Origin: SZUA-547 sp963669315
GTDB lineage: Bacteria > Pseudomonadota > Alphaproteobacteria > Rhodobacterales > Rhodobacteraceae
DNA length: 64,000 nucleotides
Direction: 5' to 3'
Assembly: GCA_963669315.1 (NCBI GenBank)
Contig: OY770021.1
Span: 3,782,001-3,846,000, forward strand
In this document: positions 15,761-23,933 of the stretch, in pieces
How the letters are laid out: each line of letters opens with the position of its first letter
Numbering within the stretch: position 1 is the stretch's first letter
Position numbers and translations under genes: made by a program
The notes under the pieces: model-generated
The model's input: the letters and a program-made list of their open reading frames with translations, nothing else
Told to the model about the DNA's origin: nothing
Databases searched by the model: none

Positions 15761-16099
15761 TCATTCCATTTTCGCGGCCTGGGCGACCGCCAGTGATTTT
15801 CGCGCCCAGTTCAGCGCTTCGTCCGGGTCGTCCAGCGCGCTGTCTGGCAACCGCCACAGCCCGCCGATACGGCGTGGGCCTTTCTTGGTGTCATAGACGA
15901 AAGCCTCGGAACCTGCAGCTTCATATTCAGTGGCGAGGGAAGGGTCGGCCTTCATGAAGAACTGGTCAAAGGCGATCAGCGCGAACATAACCCCTTCGGC
16001 GTAGAGCCCCGCGCCGCCAAACATGCGGTTGGCGGAGATCGGGCCAAGCCCGCTGAACATATCCTTGGCGTATTCTAGGGTTTCAGAGCTGACCGCCAC
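15761..16099 (-). CDS. TfoX/Sxy N-terminal domain protein
   Basis: A 112-residue protein of the TfoX N-terminal domain family. Recognised by the FSGLGPISANRMFGGAGLYAEGVMFALI segment (residues 15-42, located here by its ends FSGLG and FALI), the DQFFMKAD strand and the C-terminal WRLPDSALDDPDEALNWARKS. In gammaproteobacteria full-length Sxy/TfoX activates competence genes, but short N-terminal-domain-only proteins like this are widespread and of unknown role, so a competence function should not be assumed. It starts with GTG, 14 nt after the sufA stop codon and 13 nt before tpiA, implying co-transcription. Confidence 0.85.
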   Translation of the reverse strand: MAVSSETLEYAKDMFSGLGPISANRMFGGAGLYAEGVMFALIAFDQFFMKADPSLATEYEAAGSEAFVYDTKKGPRRIGGLWRLPDSALDDPDEALNWARKSLAVAQAAKME

Positions 16100-16113
16100 G
16101 CCGCTGAGCCTTA

Positions 16114-16476
16114 TCAGGCTTCGGCTTCAGCGAACTTGATTGACTCTCCGCAGCCGCAAGCGTCGACGACATTCGGGTTGTTGAATACGAAACCCGACTC
16201 CAAAAGTGAGGTCTGATAGTCAATCTCAGTGCCGAACAGGAACATCTGCGCCATGGGTGCGATCAACACGCGCGCGCCATCCTGCTCGACGACAGCGTCA
16301 TGTTCGCCGACTTGCTCGGCGTACTCCATGACATATTCCATGCCCGCGCAGCCGCCCTTCTTCACGCCGATCTTCAGGCCCTGCACACGCCCTTCGGACC
16401 CGTCCATAAGCTTGCGGATCTGCTTGACCGCCGGAGCGGTGAGAGTGACAGCATTTGCGCCGGGTACGCCGAACAT
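16114..16476 (-). CDS. sufA: A-type iron-sulfur cluster carrier (SufA/IscA family)
   Basis: A-type carrier that accepts assembled Fe-S clusters from SufBCD and passes them to apoproteins. The 120-residue protein holds the three conserved cysteines: one in KKGGCAGMEY (about residue 43) and a pair in ACGCGES near 107-109. It also has the family strand LLESGFVFNNPN. It follows sufT by 6 nt in the same direction. In many alphaproteobacteria these two genes close the suf operon, but here they are 30 kb from sufBCDS (46.5-55 kb). SufA versus ErpA/IscA naming rests on the sufT neighbour. Confidence 0.92.
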   Translation of the reverse strand: MFGVPGANAVTLTAPAVKQIRKLMDGSEGRVQGLKIGVKKGGCAGMEYVMEYAEQVGEHDAVVEQDGARVLIAPMAQMFLFGTEIDYQTSLLESGFVFNNPNVVDACGCGESIKFAEAEA

Positions 16477-16482
16477 CGCGCC

Positions 16483-16866
16483 TCACATAAATCCGAGTTC
16501 GAGACGGGCCTCGTCCGAGAGCATCTCCATGCCCCAGGGCGGCTCCCAGACCAATTGTACATCAACCGTTTTCACGCCGGGCAGGGGCTCGATCGCATCC
16601 GCGAGCCATCCGGGCATCTCTCCGGCGACAGGGCATCCGGGCGCGGTCAGTGTCATCTTTACGCCGACATTATTCTCGTCGTCGACCTTGATCTGATAGA
16701 CAAGCCCCAGATCATAGATATTCACCGGAATCTCAGGGTCGTGCACCGTGCGGCACGCCTCTACGATATCATCAAAGAGGGGGTGCTCTTCGCTGGACGA
16801 GCCGATCAGCGGCTCGCCCTCATTCGATGTCGTTGTCTCAACCTGATTGTCGTGGGCGGCGTCCAT
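16483..16866 (-). CDS. sufT: SUF-system Fe-S assembly protein SufT (MIP18/DUF59 family)
   Basis: A 127-residue DUF59 protein, the domain found in SufT and in eukaryotic MIP18, which helps mature Fe-S proteins. The family core is clear: VHDPEIPVNIYDLGLVYQI (about residues 41-59), the conserved cysteine in TLTAPGCPVAGEMP and the WEPPWGMEML segment near the C-terminus. The first 25 residues are a polar, poorly conserved extension. It is the first gene of the sufT-sufA-tfoX-tpiA unit, and a degenerate IscR-type site lies 12 nt upstream of its ATG (16879-16903). Assignment as SufT is supported by the adjoining sufA. Confidence 0.92.
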   Translation of the reverse strand: MDAAHDNQVETTTSNEGEPLIGSSSEEHPLFDDIVEACRTVHDPEIPVNIYDLGLVYQIKVDDENNVGVKMTLTAPGCPVAGEMPGWLADAIEPLPGVKTVDVQLVWEPPWGMEMLSDEARLELGFM

Positions 16867-16878
16867 GCGCTCTGCTCC

Positions 16879-16903
16879 AAACTCTACTATTTGGGTCAGA
16901 TAT
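16879..16903 (-). promoter_or_regulatory. degenerate type-1 IscR operator candidate before sufT
   Basis: On the minus strand, 25 bases starting ATATCTGACC match the type-1 IscR consensus at 20 of 25 positions, with intact GAC, AAAT and AGT blocks. The mismatches include the fourth base of each GACT/AGTC half-site. The consensus is known from Escherichia coli; binding here is inferred. Confidence 0.4.
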
Positions 16904-17083
16904 AGGTGAGAGCGCCGCCCCGGTCCAGAAGGGGCGGCCCAAAAAGGTCAGAGTTCAGGACGTTTCGAGCAGATAGTATAATTATTTAAGGCATACGCGA
17001 TACACGGCAATACTTATCTCGCTCGCGATCGCTCCCGCCACGATAGTACTCGGCGCTAGAATCCAAAGCGGTCAGTACGAGGC

Positions 17084-17890
17084 CTAGACCAGCCCAAATT
17101 CTTCTGGCGTGCAGTCATGAAACGAAACGTTCGGATAGTTGGGCTTCAGGGAAGCCTCGTACGCCGCCTTGTTTTTGAAGTAGCTATTTGGAAAAAGGTG
17201 TACGCGCCTGCCAAGCAAAGCGCCGGCAATGCCCACGTGAAGACGGTTGGTAAAAATCGTCTCGTAGCTTCCAACCACATCGAAAAACGGCTCAATGTTG
17301 GTCTGATGAGTTCCCTCGGAACTTAAATCTCTGTTGTTCTCTGGCAGTTTATCGATTGGGCTCTCCCGGTCAGTTCTGAAGAGATACCCATTTTCAAATT
17401 GCGCTGTTCTGGGGAAAGGATTCAAAAAAAATGCCATGTCGTGGCAGAAACTAGCGTTTGGACAGTATTTCCGGCTTTCTGTTTTGTCGCGCATCCAAAA
17501 TTTTATCGGCCCGCCACTAAATTGCATAGGCAACCCATAAGTCGACGGCATCAGCATAACGGTTCCGAACCGATTGATGATAGATTGAACGGGTTTTATC
17601 CTGCGATATACGTCATTTTCCAAGTACGCACCGCCGCCGCCCACCAGGATCAATAACTTGTCGCTCAAGCCAGACAGTTTTTCGTTCCTAAAATCTCCGC
17701 TGGCCAAATTACGAAAGCCGCACTCTTGGTGCTGAATTTTGAAGTGCTTGAAAAACTTAGCCTGACCGGCTGCGATTAACGCGTCCCCCCAGTTCCCGGT
17801 GTTCTTCGCGTAAACAATTCGATGAGTTAATGCGTATGTCTTTAGAGATGCGGCCAACCGCAAGTAGCGCAAATTTTTTTTGAGAGTCAT
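17084..17890 (-). CDS. polysaccharide pyruvyl transferase family protein
   Basis: Likely adds pyruvyl ketals to a surface polysaccharide or otherwise modifies exported glycans. The 268-residue protein shows the family start GNWGDALI (about residues 32-39), the glycine-rich ILVGGGGAYLEND and, near the C-terminus, the donor-site region SYETIFTNRLHVGIAGALLGR followed by HLFPNSYFKNKAAYE. Base composition is unlike its neighbours: three 60-base lines I counted are 45-48% G+C, whereas a tgt line counted at 65%. It is flanked by a 217-nt A/T-rich gap on one side and by tgt (divergent, 56 nt) on the other, with no transposase seen. Acquisition by transfer is inferred. The acceptor polysaccharide is unknown. 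Confidence 0.8.
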   Translation of the reverse strand: MTLKKNLRYLRLAASLKTYALTHRIVYAKNTGNWGDALIAAGQAKFFKHFKIQHQECGFRNLASGDFRNEKLSGLSDKLLILVGGGGAYLENDVYRRIKPVQSIINRFGTVMLMPSTYGLPMQFSGGPIKFWMRDKTESRKYCPNASFCHDMAFFLNPFPRTAQFENGYLFRTDRESPIDKLPENNRDLSSEGTHQTNIEPFFDVVGSYETIFTNRLHVGIAGALLGRRVHLFPNSYFKNKAAYEASLKPNYPNVSFHDCTPEEFGLV

Positions 17891-17946
17891 TAATTGTCCT
17901 GTGAATCGGTATGGTGAGAGAGTGAATATCTCAGTATCAAACGCGC

Positions 17947-19083
17947 ATGTCTTTGTCAGTCAATTGTACTTTTACCCTTGAATTCACCGACGGATCGGCC
18001 CGGACCGGCCTGATCCAGTCCCCGCGCGGCGAGATTCGCACTCCGGCCTTCATGCCCGTCGGAACGGCTGCGACGGTAAAGGCCATGCTGCCCGAGAACG
18101 TACGAGACACCGGCGCAGACGTCATTCTGGGCAACACGTATCATCTGATGTTGCGACCGGGGGCGGAGAGGGTGGCCAGGCTGGGCGGCCTTCATGAATT
18201 CATGAACTGGCGGCGACCGATCCTGACCGATTCCGGCGGCTATCAGGTGATGAGCCTCGCGCAATTGCGCAAACTCACCGAGGAGGGCGTGAAGTTCAAA
18301 AGCCATATCGACGGCTCTGAGCACATGCTCACGCCCGAGCGCTCGATGGAGATACAGCGCCTGCTCGGTTCGGATATCGTGATGGCGTTCGACGAATGCA
18401 CCCCGCATCCGGCGGAAGAGGGCGTCGCAGCGGAGTCCATGCGCCTGTCGATGCGTTGGGCGCAGCGATCGAGGGATGCGTTCGGAGACCGCCCCGGCTA
18501 CGCCCTTTTCGGCATTCAGCAGGGCAATCTTTACCGAGATTTGCGCGAGGAATCCTCGGCCGCGCTTCGCGAGATCGGCTTCGACGGCTACGCGCTTGGC
18601 GGCCTGGCGGTGGGCGAGGGGCAGGAGGCGATGTTCGACGTGCTGGACTATGCGCCTGCAATGCTGCCCGCCGATAAGCCCCGCTATCTGATGGGGGTCG
18701 GCAAGCCGGACGATATTGTGGGCGCGGTCCAACGCGGCGTCGACATGTTCGACTGCGTATTGCCCACAAGGTCAGGCCGTACGGCTCAGGCCTTCACCCG
18801 GCGCGGCGTTCTGAATCTGAAAAACGCCCGACATCAAGAGGATGCGCGACCCATCGACCCGGATTGCGCCTGCCCCACATGTCGCGACTACAGCCGCGCC
18901 TATCTGCACCATGTGGTTCGGGCGAAGGAGATGATCGCCGCAACTTTAATCACTTGGCACAATCTGCATTATTATCAGGAACTTATGCAGGGTCTGAGAG
19001 ATGCGGTCTCAACCAGTGCGCTTGATACGTTCGTGCAATCGTTTCATGACATGCGCGCGGCAGGCGATTTGGAGCCTTTGTGA
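17947..19083 (+). CDS. tgt: queuine/preQ1 tRNA-guanine transglycosylase
   Basis: Exchanges guanine-34 of GUN-anticodon tRNAs for the queuosine precursor. The 378-residue protein contains the substrate-binding LTDSGGYQVMSL block, FDECTPHP with the catalytic aspartate region, LGGLAVGEG and the nucleophile segment MFDCVLPTRSGR. The zinc site lies near the C-terminus in CACPTCRDYSRAYLHH with the histidine some residues further on. Length and motifs match the bacterial enzyme. It is divergent from the low-G+C pyruvyl transferase gene, and the NDUFA12 homologue follows 84 nt downstream. Secure assignment. Confidence 0.97.
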   Translation: MSLSVNCTFTLEFTDGSARTGLIQSPRGEIRTPAFMPVGTAATVKAMLPENVRDTGADVILGNTYHLMLRPGAERVARLGGLHEFMNWRRPILTDSGGYQVMSLAQLRKLTEEGVKFKSHIDGSEHMLTPERSMEIQRLLGSDIVMAFDECTPHPAEEGVAAESMRLSMRWAQRSRDAFGDRPGYALFGIQQGNLYRDLREESSAALREIGFDGYALGGLAVGEGQEAMFDVLDYAPAMLPADKPRYLMGVGKPDDIVGAVQRGVDMFDCVLPTRSGRTAQAFTRRGVLNLKNARHQEDARPIDPDCACPTCRDYSRAYLHHVVRAKEMIAATLITWHNLHYYQELMQGLRDAVSTSALDTFVQSFHDMRAAGDLEPL

Positions 19084-19167
19084 CGTCTCGCGATCTCTAC
19101 CGGGGCTGGACTGAGTCCATACACACGCCATATAGTCCGCGCGCAATTGCAATGGACGGGCGAATTC

Positions 19168-19545
19168 GTGCTCAAAAAAATCTTCACATGGTGGAACGGA
19201 GAAACCATCGGGACGCGGCTGTTCACCGCGCGCAACGGCCAGAAGGTCGGTAAAGACGAACATGGCAACGTGTTCTACCAAACTGCTGACGGCGCCCGGC
19301 GCTGGGTGATCTATAATGGTGAAGCCGAGGCGTCTCGCATCTCGCCCGACTGGCATGGCTGGATGCATCACACTTACGATCAACCGCCATCCGAGGAGCC
19401 GCTGCCTCGCAAAGCGTGGGAGAAAGAGCACGCGCCGAACCTGACCGGCACTTCGGCCGCCTATCACCCGCCCGGCAGCGTCGTCACCCCTGAAAATCGC
19501 CCCCGGGTCGTCGGCGACTACGACGCCTGGTCGCCCAACGACTGA
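19168..19545 (+). CDS. NADH:ubiquinone oxidoreductase accessory subunit NDUFA12-like
   Basis: Homologue of the 17.2-kDa complex I accessory subunit (NDUFA12/B17.2), one of the few supernumerary subunits present in alphaproteobacteria. The 125-residue protein has the family N-terminus LKKIFTWWNGETIGTRLFT, then GKDEHGNVFYQT, RRWVIYNGEAEASRI and the C-terminal WHGWMHHTYDQPP block. I chose GTG at 19168, giving the usual start next to LKKIF, instead of the TTG seven codons earlier; neither has a strong ribosome binding site. It is followed at 9 nt by mlaD, an arrangement common in this class. Other nuo genes are not in the window. Confidence 0.9.
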   Translation: MLKKIFTWWNGETIGTRLFTARNGQKVGKDEHGNVFYQTADGARRWVIYNGEAEASRISPDWHGWMHHTYDQPPSEEPLPRKAWEKEHAPNLTGTSAAYHPPGSVVTPENRPRVVGDYDAWSPND

Positions 19546-19554
19546 GAACCCCCA

Positions 19555-20007
19555 ATGTCCACCGCTTCAGGAAATGTCGCCGAGACTCTGGTCGGAGCCC
19601 TTGTTCTGGCCACCGCGATCGGCTTCGTCGTCTATACCGCGCAGGGAACCGATGTCGCTGTCGGTGGGGGCGAATACGAGTTGACTGCTAATTTTCGAAA
19701 GGCCGATGGCCTGACGATTGGCGGCGATGTTCGAATTTCCGGCGTGAAAGTGGGTTCAGTGACGTCGCTGTCTCTGGACACGAAGACTTACAACGCCAAG
19801 GTCGATTTCGCGATCGCCGATGGAATTGAGCTTCCGGTCGACTCGTCCGCCCGCATTGCTTCGGAAGGATTGCTGGGCGGCGCTTATGTATCGATCGAGC
19901 CGGGCGCCGACGACAAGATGCTGCAAAACGGCGAAAAGCTGACATACACTCAGGGCTCGATCGACATTCTCGATCTGGTCGGCAAGGCGATTTCGGGCGG
20001 CGGATAA
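19555..20007 (+). CDS. mlaD: MlaD-like outer-membrane lipid asymmetry protein
   Basis: Periplasmic substrate-binding component of the Mla system, which returns phospholipids from the outer to the inner membrane. The 150-residue protein has one N-terminal membrane anchor (about residues 11-29) and a single MCE domain (DGLTIGGDVRISGVKVGSVTS, about 50-70, then SARIASEGLLGGAYVSIEPG), typical of MlaD. The C-terminal helix QGSIDILDLVGKAI completes the family pattern. The partner genes mlaE, mlaF and mlaC are not nearby; in alphaproteobacteria mlaD is often placed with NDUFA12, as here. The next gene starts 4 nt after the stop codon. Confidence 0.92.
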   Translation: MSTASGNVAETLVGALVLATAIGFVVYTAQGTDVAVGGGEYELTANFRKADGLTIGGDVRISGVKVGSVTSLSLDTKTYNAKVDFAIADGIELPVDSSARIASEGLLGGAYVSIEPGADDKMLQNGEKLTYTQGSIDILDLVGKAISGGG

Positions 20008-20011
20008 TCCC

Positions 20012-20779
20012 ATGTCCGCCAACGACATGTGGAGCGCTGATCTTTACGATCGGAACGCCCGCTTCGTCTCGGATCTCGGCGGCGAGGTATTGAGCTGGCT
20101 GAACCCGAGGCCGGGCGAAAGGATCCTCGATTTAGGCTGCGGCGACGGCGCTCTAACTCTCGAAATCTCCGATCTGGGCGCAGATGTCGTCGGCGTCGAT
20201 TCTTCGGTGGACATGGTCACGGCCGCTCGTGAGCGTGGCTTGAGCACACGGTTAGGCGACGCGACGGCGCTCGATTTCGATTCGGAGTTTGACGCCGTAT
20301 TCTCCAACGCCGCGCTGCATTGGGCGCCACAAGCTGACAACGTCGCCTCGGGGATTGCGAAAGCGCTGAAGCCGGGCGGGCGCTTCGTCGCGGAGTTTGG
20401 CGGCGCGGGCAATGTCGCGGCGATCCGCACTGCGTTGATAGCGGTTCTTGAGAGCGATTATGGCGTTGAGACAGACCTCAAGGAGGTCTGGTATTTCCCG
20501 ACGCCGGACGAGTATGCCGCTGTCTGCACGCGCGCAGGCCTCACCGTAGAGCGGATCGAGTTGATCCCCCGGCCCACGCCGGTCGCATCCGGAATGGCGC
20601 GATGGCTAGAGACCCTGGCGGCCCCCGCGCTCGCTTTGTTGCCCGACGCCGACCGAACAGCGGCGCGGAATCGCGTTGCGGGTCTGGTCGCGCCGGCGCT
20701 AAGAGACGATGAAGGCCAATGGACGGCGGACTATGTGCGCCTTAGAGTTGCGGCAACGCTTTCGGGAACATCAGTATGA
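20012..20779 (+). CDS. class I SAM-dependent methyltransferase
   Basis: A 255-residue methyltransferase of the class I fold. The AdoMet-binding motif I is ILDLGCGDGALTLEI (about residues 33-47), the acidic end of strand 2 is VGVDSSVDM, and the later motifs LDFDSEFDAVFSNAALHW and LKPGGRFVAEFGG follow in order. Overall pattern resembles trans-aconitate-methyltransferase-like proteins, but the substrate cannot be given. It lies 4 nt after mlaD and its stop overlaps the DUF2155 start by 4 nt (ATGA), so all three are probably translationally coupled. Confidence 0.88.
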   Translation: MSANDMWSADLYDRNARFVSDLGGEVLSWLNPRPGERILDLGCGDGALTLEISDLGADVVGVDSSVDMVTAARERGLSTRLGDATALDFDSEFDAVFSNAALHWAPQADNVASGIAKALKPGGRFVAEFGGAGNVAAIRTALIAVLESDYGVETDLKEVWYFPTPDEYAAVCTRAGLTVERIELIPRPTPVASGMARWLETLAAPALALLPDADRTAARNRVAGLVAPALRDDEGQWTADYVRLRVAATLSGTSV

Positions 20780-21216
20780 CTCGTCTCGCCTGCATGATCA
20801 TTACGGCGCTCGCCGCGCTGACGGCCGCCGCCACATCGGCCGCCCAACAGGCCGAACCGCCCGTGGACGCCGCGATCGAACAGTCGGAGATCGCCGCACC
20901 TGAGGGCGTGTCGCCAGAGGAAGTCGCGAACAACAAGGCCGCGGTTCTGCGGGGGCTCGACAAGCTGACCGGCGCAATCGTGGAGTTCGAAGCCGCAGCT
21001 GGCGCCGATTCCAGTTTTGAGCGCTTGCGCATCGCCGTAGACGTCTGTCAGCAGCGCGGCCAAGAACAAGCGGTGTTTCTTAAGATCTTCGATCAAGGCC
21101 GTCCCGAAGGGCTGGACCTAGTGTTCTCTGGCTGGATGTTCGCCTCAAGTCCTGCGCTATCGGCTCTTGATCACCCACGCTACGACGTCTGGCTGCAAAG
21201 CTGCAAGACCTCCTGA
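20776..21216 (+). CDS. DUF2155 exported protein
   Basis: A 146-residue exported protein. The first ~25 residues form a signal peptide ending near SAAQQA. The conserved DUF2155 core is clear: AAVLRGLDKLTGAIVEFE (about 55-72), RLRIAVDVCQQRG, then SGWMFASSPALSALDHPRYDVW with a conserved pair of cysteines (one in VDVCQQ, one in LQSCKTS). Proteins of this family are annotated only by domain; the cysteines could form a disulfide in the periplasm. Its start overlaps the methyltransferase stop and its 3' end overlaps the convergent aat gene by 37 nt. Confidence 0.85.
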   Translation: MTRLACMIITALAALTAAATSAAQQAEPPVDAAIEQSEIAAPEGVSPEEVANNKAAVLRGLDKLTGAIVEFEAAAGADSSFERLRIAVDVCQQRGQEQAVFLKIFDQGRPEGLDLVFSGWMFASSPALSALDHPRYDVWLQSCKTS

Positions 21217-21836
21217 GGCGGCGTGTCATCCGGCATGGCGTGTATGTCGCCGATCCGGTCCAGCGCAGCGGCAAGCTGTTTGTGATAGATTTTTCGTGAA
21301 ATTTCCTGGGCGCCGAACCGCGCCAGATGTTCAGTCACGAACTGCGTGTCGAGCAGGGTGAATCCGCCCAGCTTCATCCGGGCGACCAAATGCACCAGGG
21401 CGACCTTCGACGCATCAGAAGCCCGGCTGAACATGCTCTCACCGAAAAACGCTGATCCCAGCTGAACGCCGTAAAGCCCGCCGACAAGCTCATCCTCCCG
21501 CCACACCTCTATTGAGTGGGCGAAGCCAAGCTCATGAAGCTCGGTGAACAGTTTCCGGATCTCGGCGTTGATCCAGGTCGAATCACGTTCTGCGCATCCC
21601 TCGACGACTCCGGCGAAGTCGCGGTCATGCGTGACCCGGAAGCCGCCCTTCAAAAGGCGTTTCTTCAACGAGCGGGGAATGTGAAGCTCATCCAGCGGCA
21701 ACACGCCGCGAGTCTTGGGATCGACCCAGAAGACGCTGGTCGCCTCAGCGCTGTCGGCCATAGGAAAAACGCCAGCAGCATAGGCCCGTAGGATCAGGTG
21801 CGGCGTTAGCTCAAAATCATCCTGCCGACGAGACAT
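21180..21836 (-). CDS. aat: leucyl/phenylalanyl-tRNA-protein transferase (Aat)
   Basis: Aat transfers leucine or phenylalanine from tRNA to proteins with N-terminal lysine or arginine, creating degradation signals recognised by ClpS. The 218-residue protein has the family start LTPHLILRAYAAGVFPM (about residues 10-26), FWVDPKTRGVLPLDELHIPRSL, the conserved ESMFSRASDASK block and the LLDTQFVTEHLARFGAQEI segment. With bpt at 3094, both N-degron transferases of the bacterial pathway are encoded here. The gene ends 37 nt inside the convergent DUF2155 gene. accC lies 104 nt upstream in the same direction, a common alphaproteobacterial arrangement. Confidence 0.95.
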   Translation of the reverse strand: MSRRQDDFELTPHLILRAYAAGVFPMADSAEATSVFWVDPKTRGVLPLDELHIPRSLKKRLLKGGFRVTHDRDFAGVVEGCAERDSTWINAEIRKLFTELHELGFAHSIEVWREDELVGGLYGVQLGSAFFGESMFSRASDASKVALVHLVARMKLGGFTLLDTQFVTEHLARFGAQEISRKIYHKQLAAALDRIGDIHAMPDDTPPQEVLQLCSQTS

Positions 21837-21940
21837 TCACCAACTGCGCGTTCTTCGTTTTGGTACGGGCGCAATGCGCCTTTGCGAAGGGTAAGGCAAG
21901 CCGGACACGGCGCCAATAGTTGGAAAACGGCGAATCCCGG

Positions 21941-23281
21941 TCAGTTACGGTCCAGCCAGCGTTCAAGCCAATGGATGTGATAGTCGCCGTTCAGGACGTC
22001 GGGATCCTTCAGCAACTGCTGAAACAGCGGCGATGTGTTGTCGATGCCGTCGACCACCAGTTCGGACAGCGCGCGCTCAAGCCGGCGGATGCATTTGCGC
22101 CGGTCTTCGGCATGTACGATCAGCTTGCCGATCAGGCTGTCGTAATGTGGCGGGATCGAATAGCCCTGATAGATCGCGCTATCCATCCGCACGCCCAGCC
22201 CGCCTGGGGCATGATAACCGGTCACGGTGCCTGGCGAGGGCGTAAAGGTCTTTGCGTTTTCAGCATTGATGCGGCATTCGATGGCATGCCCGCGTGGGAT
22301 CAGGTCTTCCTGCTTCACGTCCAGCTTTTGGCCAGCCGCCACCTTGATCTGCTCCAGCACCAGATCGACGCCATAGACAGCCTCGGTCACCGGGTGCTCC
22401 ACCTGCAGACGGGTGTTCATTTCAATGAAGAAAAACTCGCCATTTTCATACAGGAACTCGATCGTGCCAACGCCGCGATATTTCAGGTCGCGCATGGCCT
22501 GAGCGCAGACCTCGCCGATTTCTTCGCGGGTCTTCTGATCGATGGTGGGCGAGGGGGCTTCCTCAAGCACCTTCTGGTGACGGCGCTGCAATGAGCAATC
22601 GCGCTCGCCCAGATGCACCGCGCCGCCCTGGCCGTCGGCAAGAATTTGCACCTCGATATGGCGGGGCAGCGACAGGTACTTTTCGATATAGACCGCGTCA
22701 TCGCCGAACGCCGCCTTGGATTCCGAACGCGCGGTGCGGAAGGCTGTCTCCATCTCCTCATCCGAGGAGGCGACCTTCATGCCACGCCCGCCACCGCCAG
22801 CGGCGGCTTTGACGATGACCGGATACCCGAACTCCTCCCCAATTTTCTTCGCATCCTCGACAGTCTCAACGGCGCCGTCGGATCCCGGCACGCAGGGTAC
22901 GCCAAGGCGGATCATCGATTCCTTGGCGGCGATCTTGTCGCCCATAATGCGGATATGCTCGGCCGTCGGGCCGATGAATGCGATCTTATGCTCTTCAACG
23001 ATCTGGGCGAAATTCGCGTTCTCGGACAGGAAGCCATAGCCGGGATGCACGGCTCCGGCCCCTGTCAACTCGCATGCCGTGATGATCGAAGGGACGTTGA
23101 GGTAGCTTTGGATCGCTGGTGGAGGCCCGATACAGACACTTTCATTGGCGAGGCGCACATGCATCGCGTCGGCGTCGGCCGTCGAGTGCACGGCGACCGT
23201 CTTTATGCCCAGTTCGCGACAGGCGCGGTGGATGCGCAGGGCGATCTCGCCGCGATTGGCGATCAGAACTTTGTCAAACAT
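21941..23281 (-). CDS. accC: acetyl-CoA carboxylase biotin carboxylase subunit
   Basis: Carboxylates the biotin carried by AccB, the first half-reaction of malonyl-CoA synthesis. The 446-residue ATP-grasp enzyme shows the N-terminal domain start KVLIANRGEIALRI, the glycine-rich ATP loop AAAGGGGRGMKVA (about residues 158-170), the HIEVQILAD and RDCSLQRRHQK blocks, and the conserved EMNTRLQVEHPVTE near residue 290. It follows accB by 20 nt in the same operon. Assignment to AccC and not to a larger biotin-dependent carboxylase is firm because the biotinyl and carboxyltransferase domains are absent. Confidence 0.97.
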   Translation of the reverse strand: MFDKVLIANRGEIALRIHRACRELGIKTVAVHSTADADAMHVRLANESVCIGPPPAIQSYLNVPSIITACELTGAGAVHPGYGFLSENANFAQIVEEHKIAFIGPTAEHIRIMGDKIAAKESMIRLGVPCVPGSDGAVETVEDAKKIGEEFGYPVIVKAAAGGGGRGMKVASSDEEMETAFRTARSESKAAFGDDAVYIEKYLSLPRHIEVQILADGQGGAVHLGERDCSLQRRHQKVLEEAPSPTIDQKTREEIGEVCAQAMRDLKYRGVGTIEFLYENGEFFFIEMNTRLQVEHPVTEAVYGVDLVLEQIKVAAGQKLDVKQEDLIPRGHAIECRINAENAKTFTPSPGTVTGYHAPGGLGVRMDSAIYQGYSIPPHYDSLIGKLIVHAEDRRKCIRRLERALSELVVDGIDNTSPLFQQLLKDPDVLNGDYHIHWLERWLDRN

Positions 23282-23301
23282 TTGCAGACCCCGCAGAGCG
23301 C

Positions 23302-23814
23302 TTATTCGAGGATCAACAACGGCGTGCCGAACTCGACCGGTTGCTCGTTGTCGACAAGGATCTCCTTGACCGTCCCGCTTCTGGGAGAAGGAATCTGGTT
23401 CATCGTCTTCATCGCCTCGATGATCAGCAGGGTCTGGCCCTCATCCACGGAATCGCCCACTTTCACGAACGCGTCCGCTCCCGGCTCCGGCATCAGATAA
23501 GCCGTTCCGACCATTGGCGAGGTGACGGCGCCCGGATGCTGCGCCGGATCGGCGGCGATGGCGGCCGGGGCAGGATCGGTGGCGGCTGCAGGCGCGGGCG
23601 GCGGAGGAGCGACAGGGGCTGCGGCTACGGCGGCGGCAGGCGCCGCGACTTGCATGACCCCGCCCTGAGCAGCGTAATAGCGGGTGACGCGAACTTTCAG
23701 CTCGTCGTCTTCGCCGAACTCCCGTTCGACTTCGATTTCCGCCAGTTCCTGCTCTTTGACCAATTCGGCCAGCGCTTTGATGAACGCTACGTCATTGTCA
23801 AAGGATTCGCCCAT
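23302..23814 (-). CDS. accB: acetyl-CoA carboxylase biotin carboxyl carrier protein
   Basis: Carries the biotin cofactor between AccC and the carboxyltransferase. The 170-residue protein has an N-terminal helical region (residues 1-50, with VRVTRYYA), an Ala/Pro-rich flexible linker (about 55-95) and a C-terminal biotinyl domain whose target lysine is in LIIEAMKTMNQIPS. Ending with PVEFGTPLLILE is typical. accC follows after 20 nt. The ATG at 23814 is used. Upstream is a 119-nt gap to the DsbA-family gene, likely holding the accBC promoter. Secure assignment. Confidence 0.97.
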   Translation of the reverse strand: MGESFDNDVAFIKALAELVKEQELAEIEVEREFGEDDELKVRVTRYYAAQGGVMQVAAPAAAVAAAPVAPPPPAPAAATDPAPAAIAADPAQHPGAVTSPMVGTAYLMPEPGADAFVKVGDSVDEGQTLLIIEAMKTMNQIPSPRSGTVKEILVDNEQPVEFGTPLLILE

Positions 23815-23933
23815 TGCCCCAGTCCCTTCGCGATTGCTGTGATGTGACGGACAGCCGCCTGAATTTGCGCGAGCATGCTTTATACTGCGCGATCAGGCCG
23901 GTGAGAAGCCATAGCCGAAGTTGCAGGCGCGGG

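Noticed and set aside
16921..17083. tRNA or integration site next to the low-G+C gene
   Set aside because: I could not fold any cloverleaf and saw no direct repeat across the gene.
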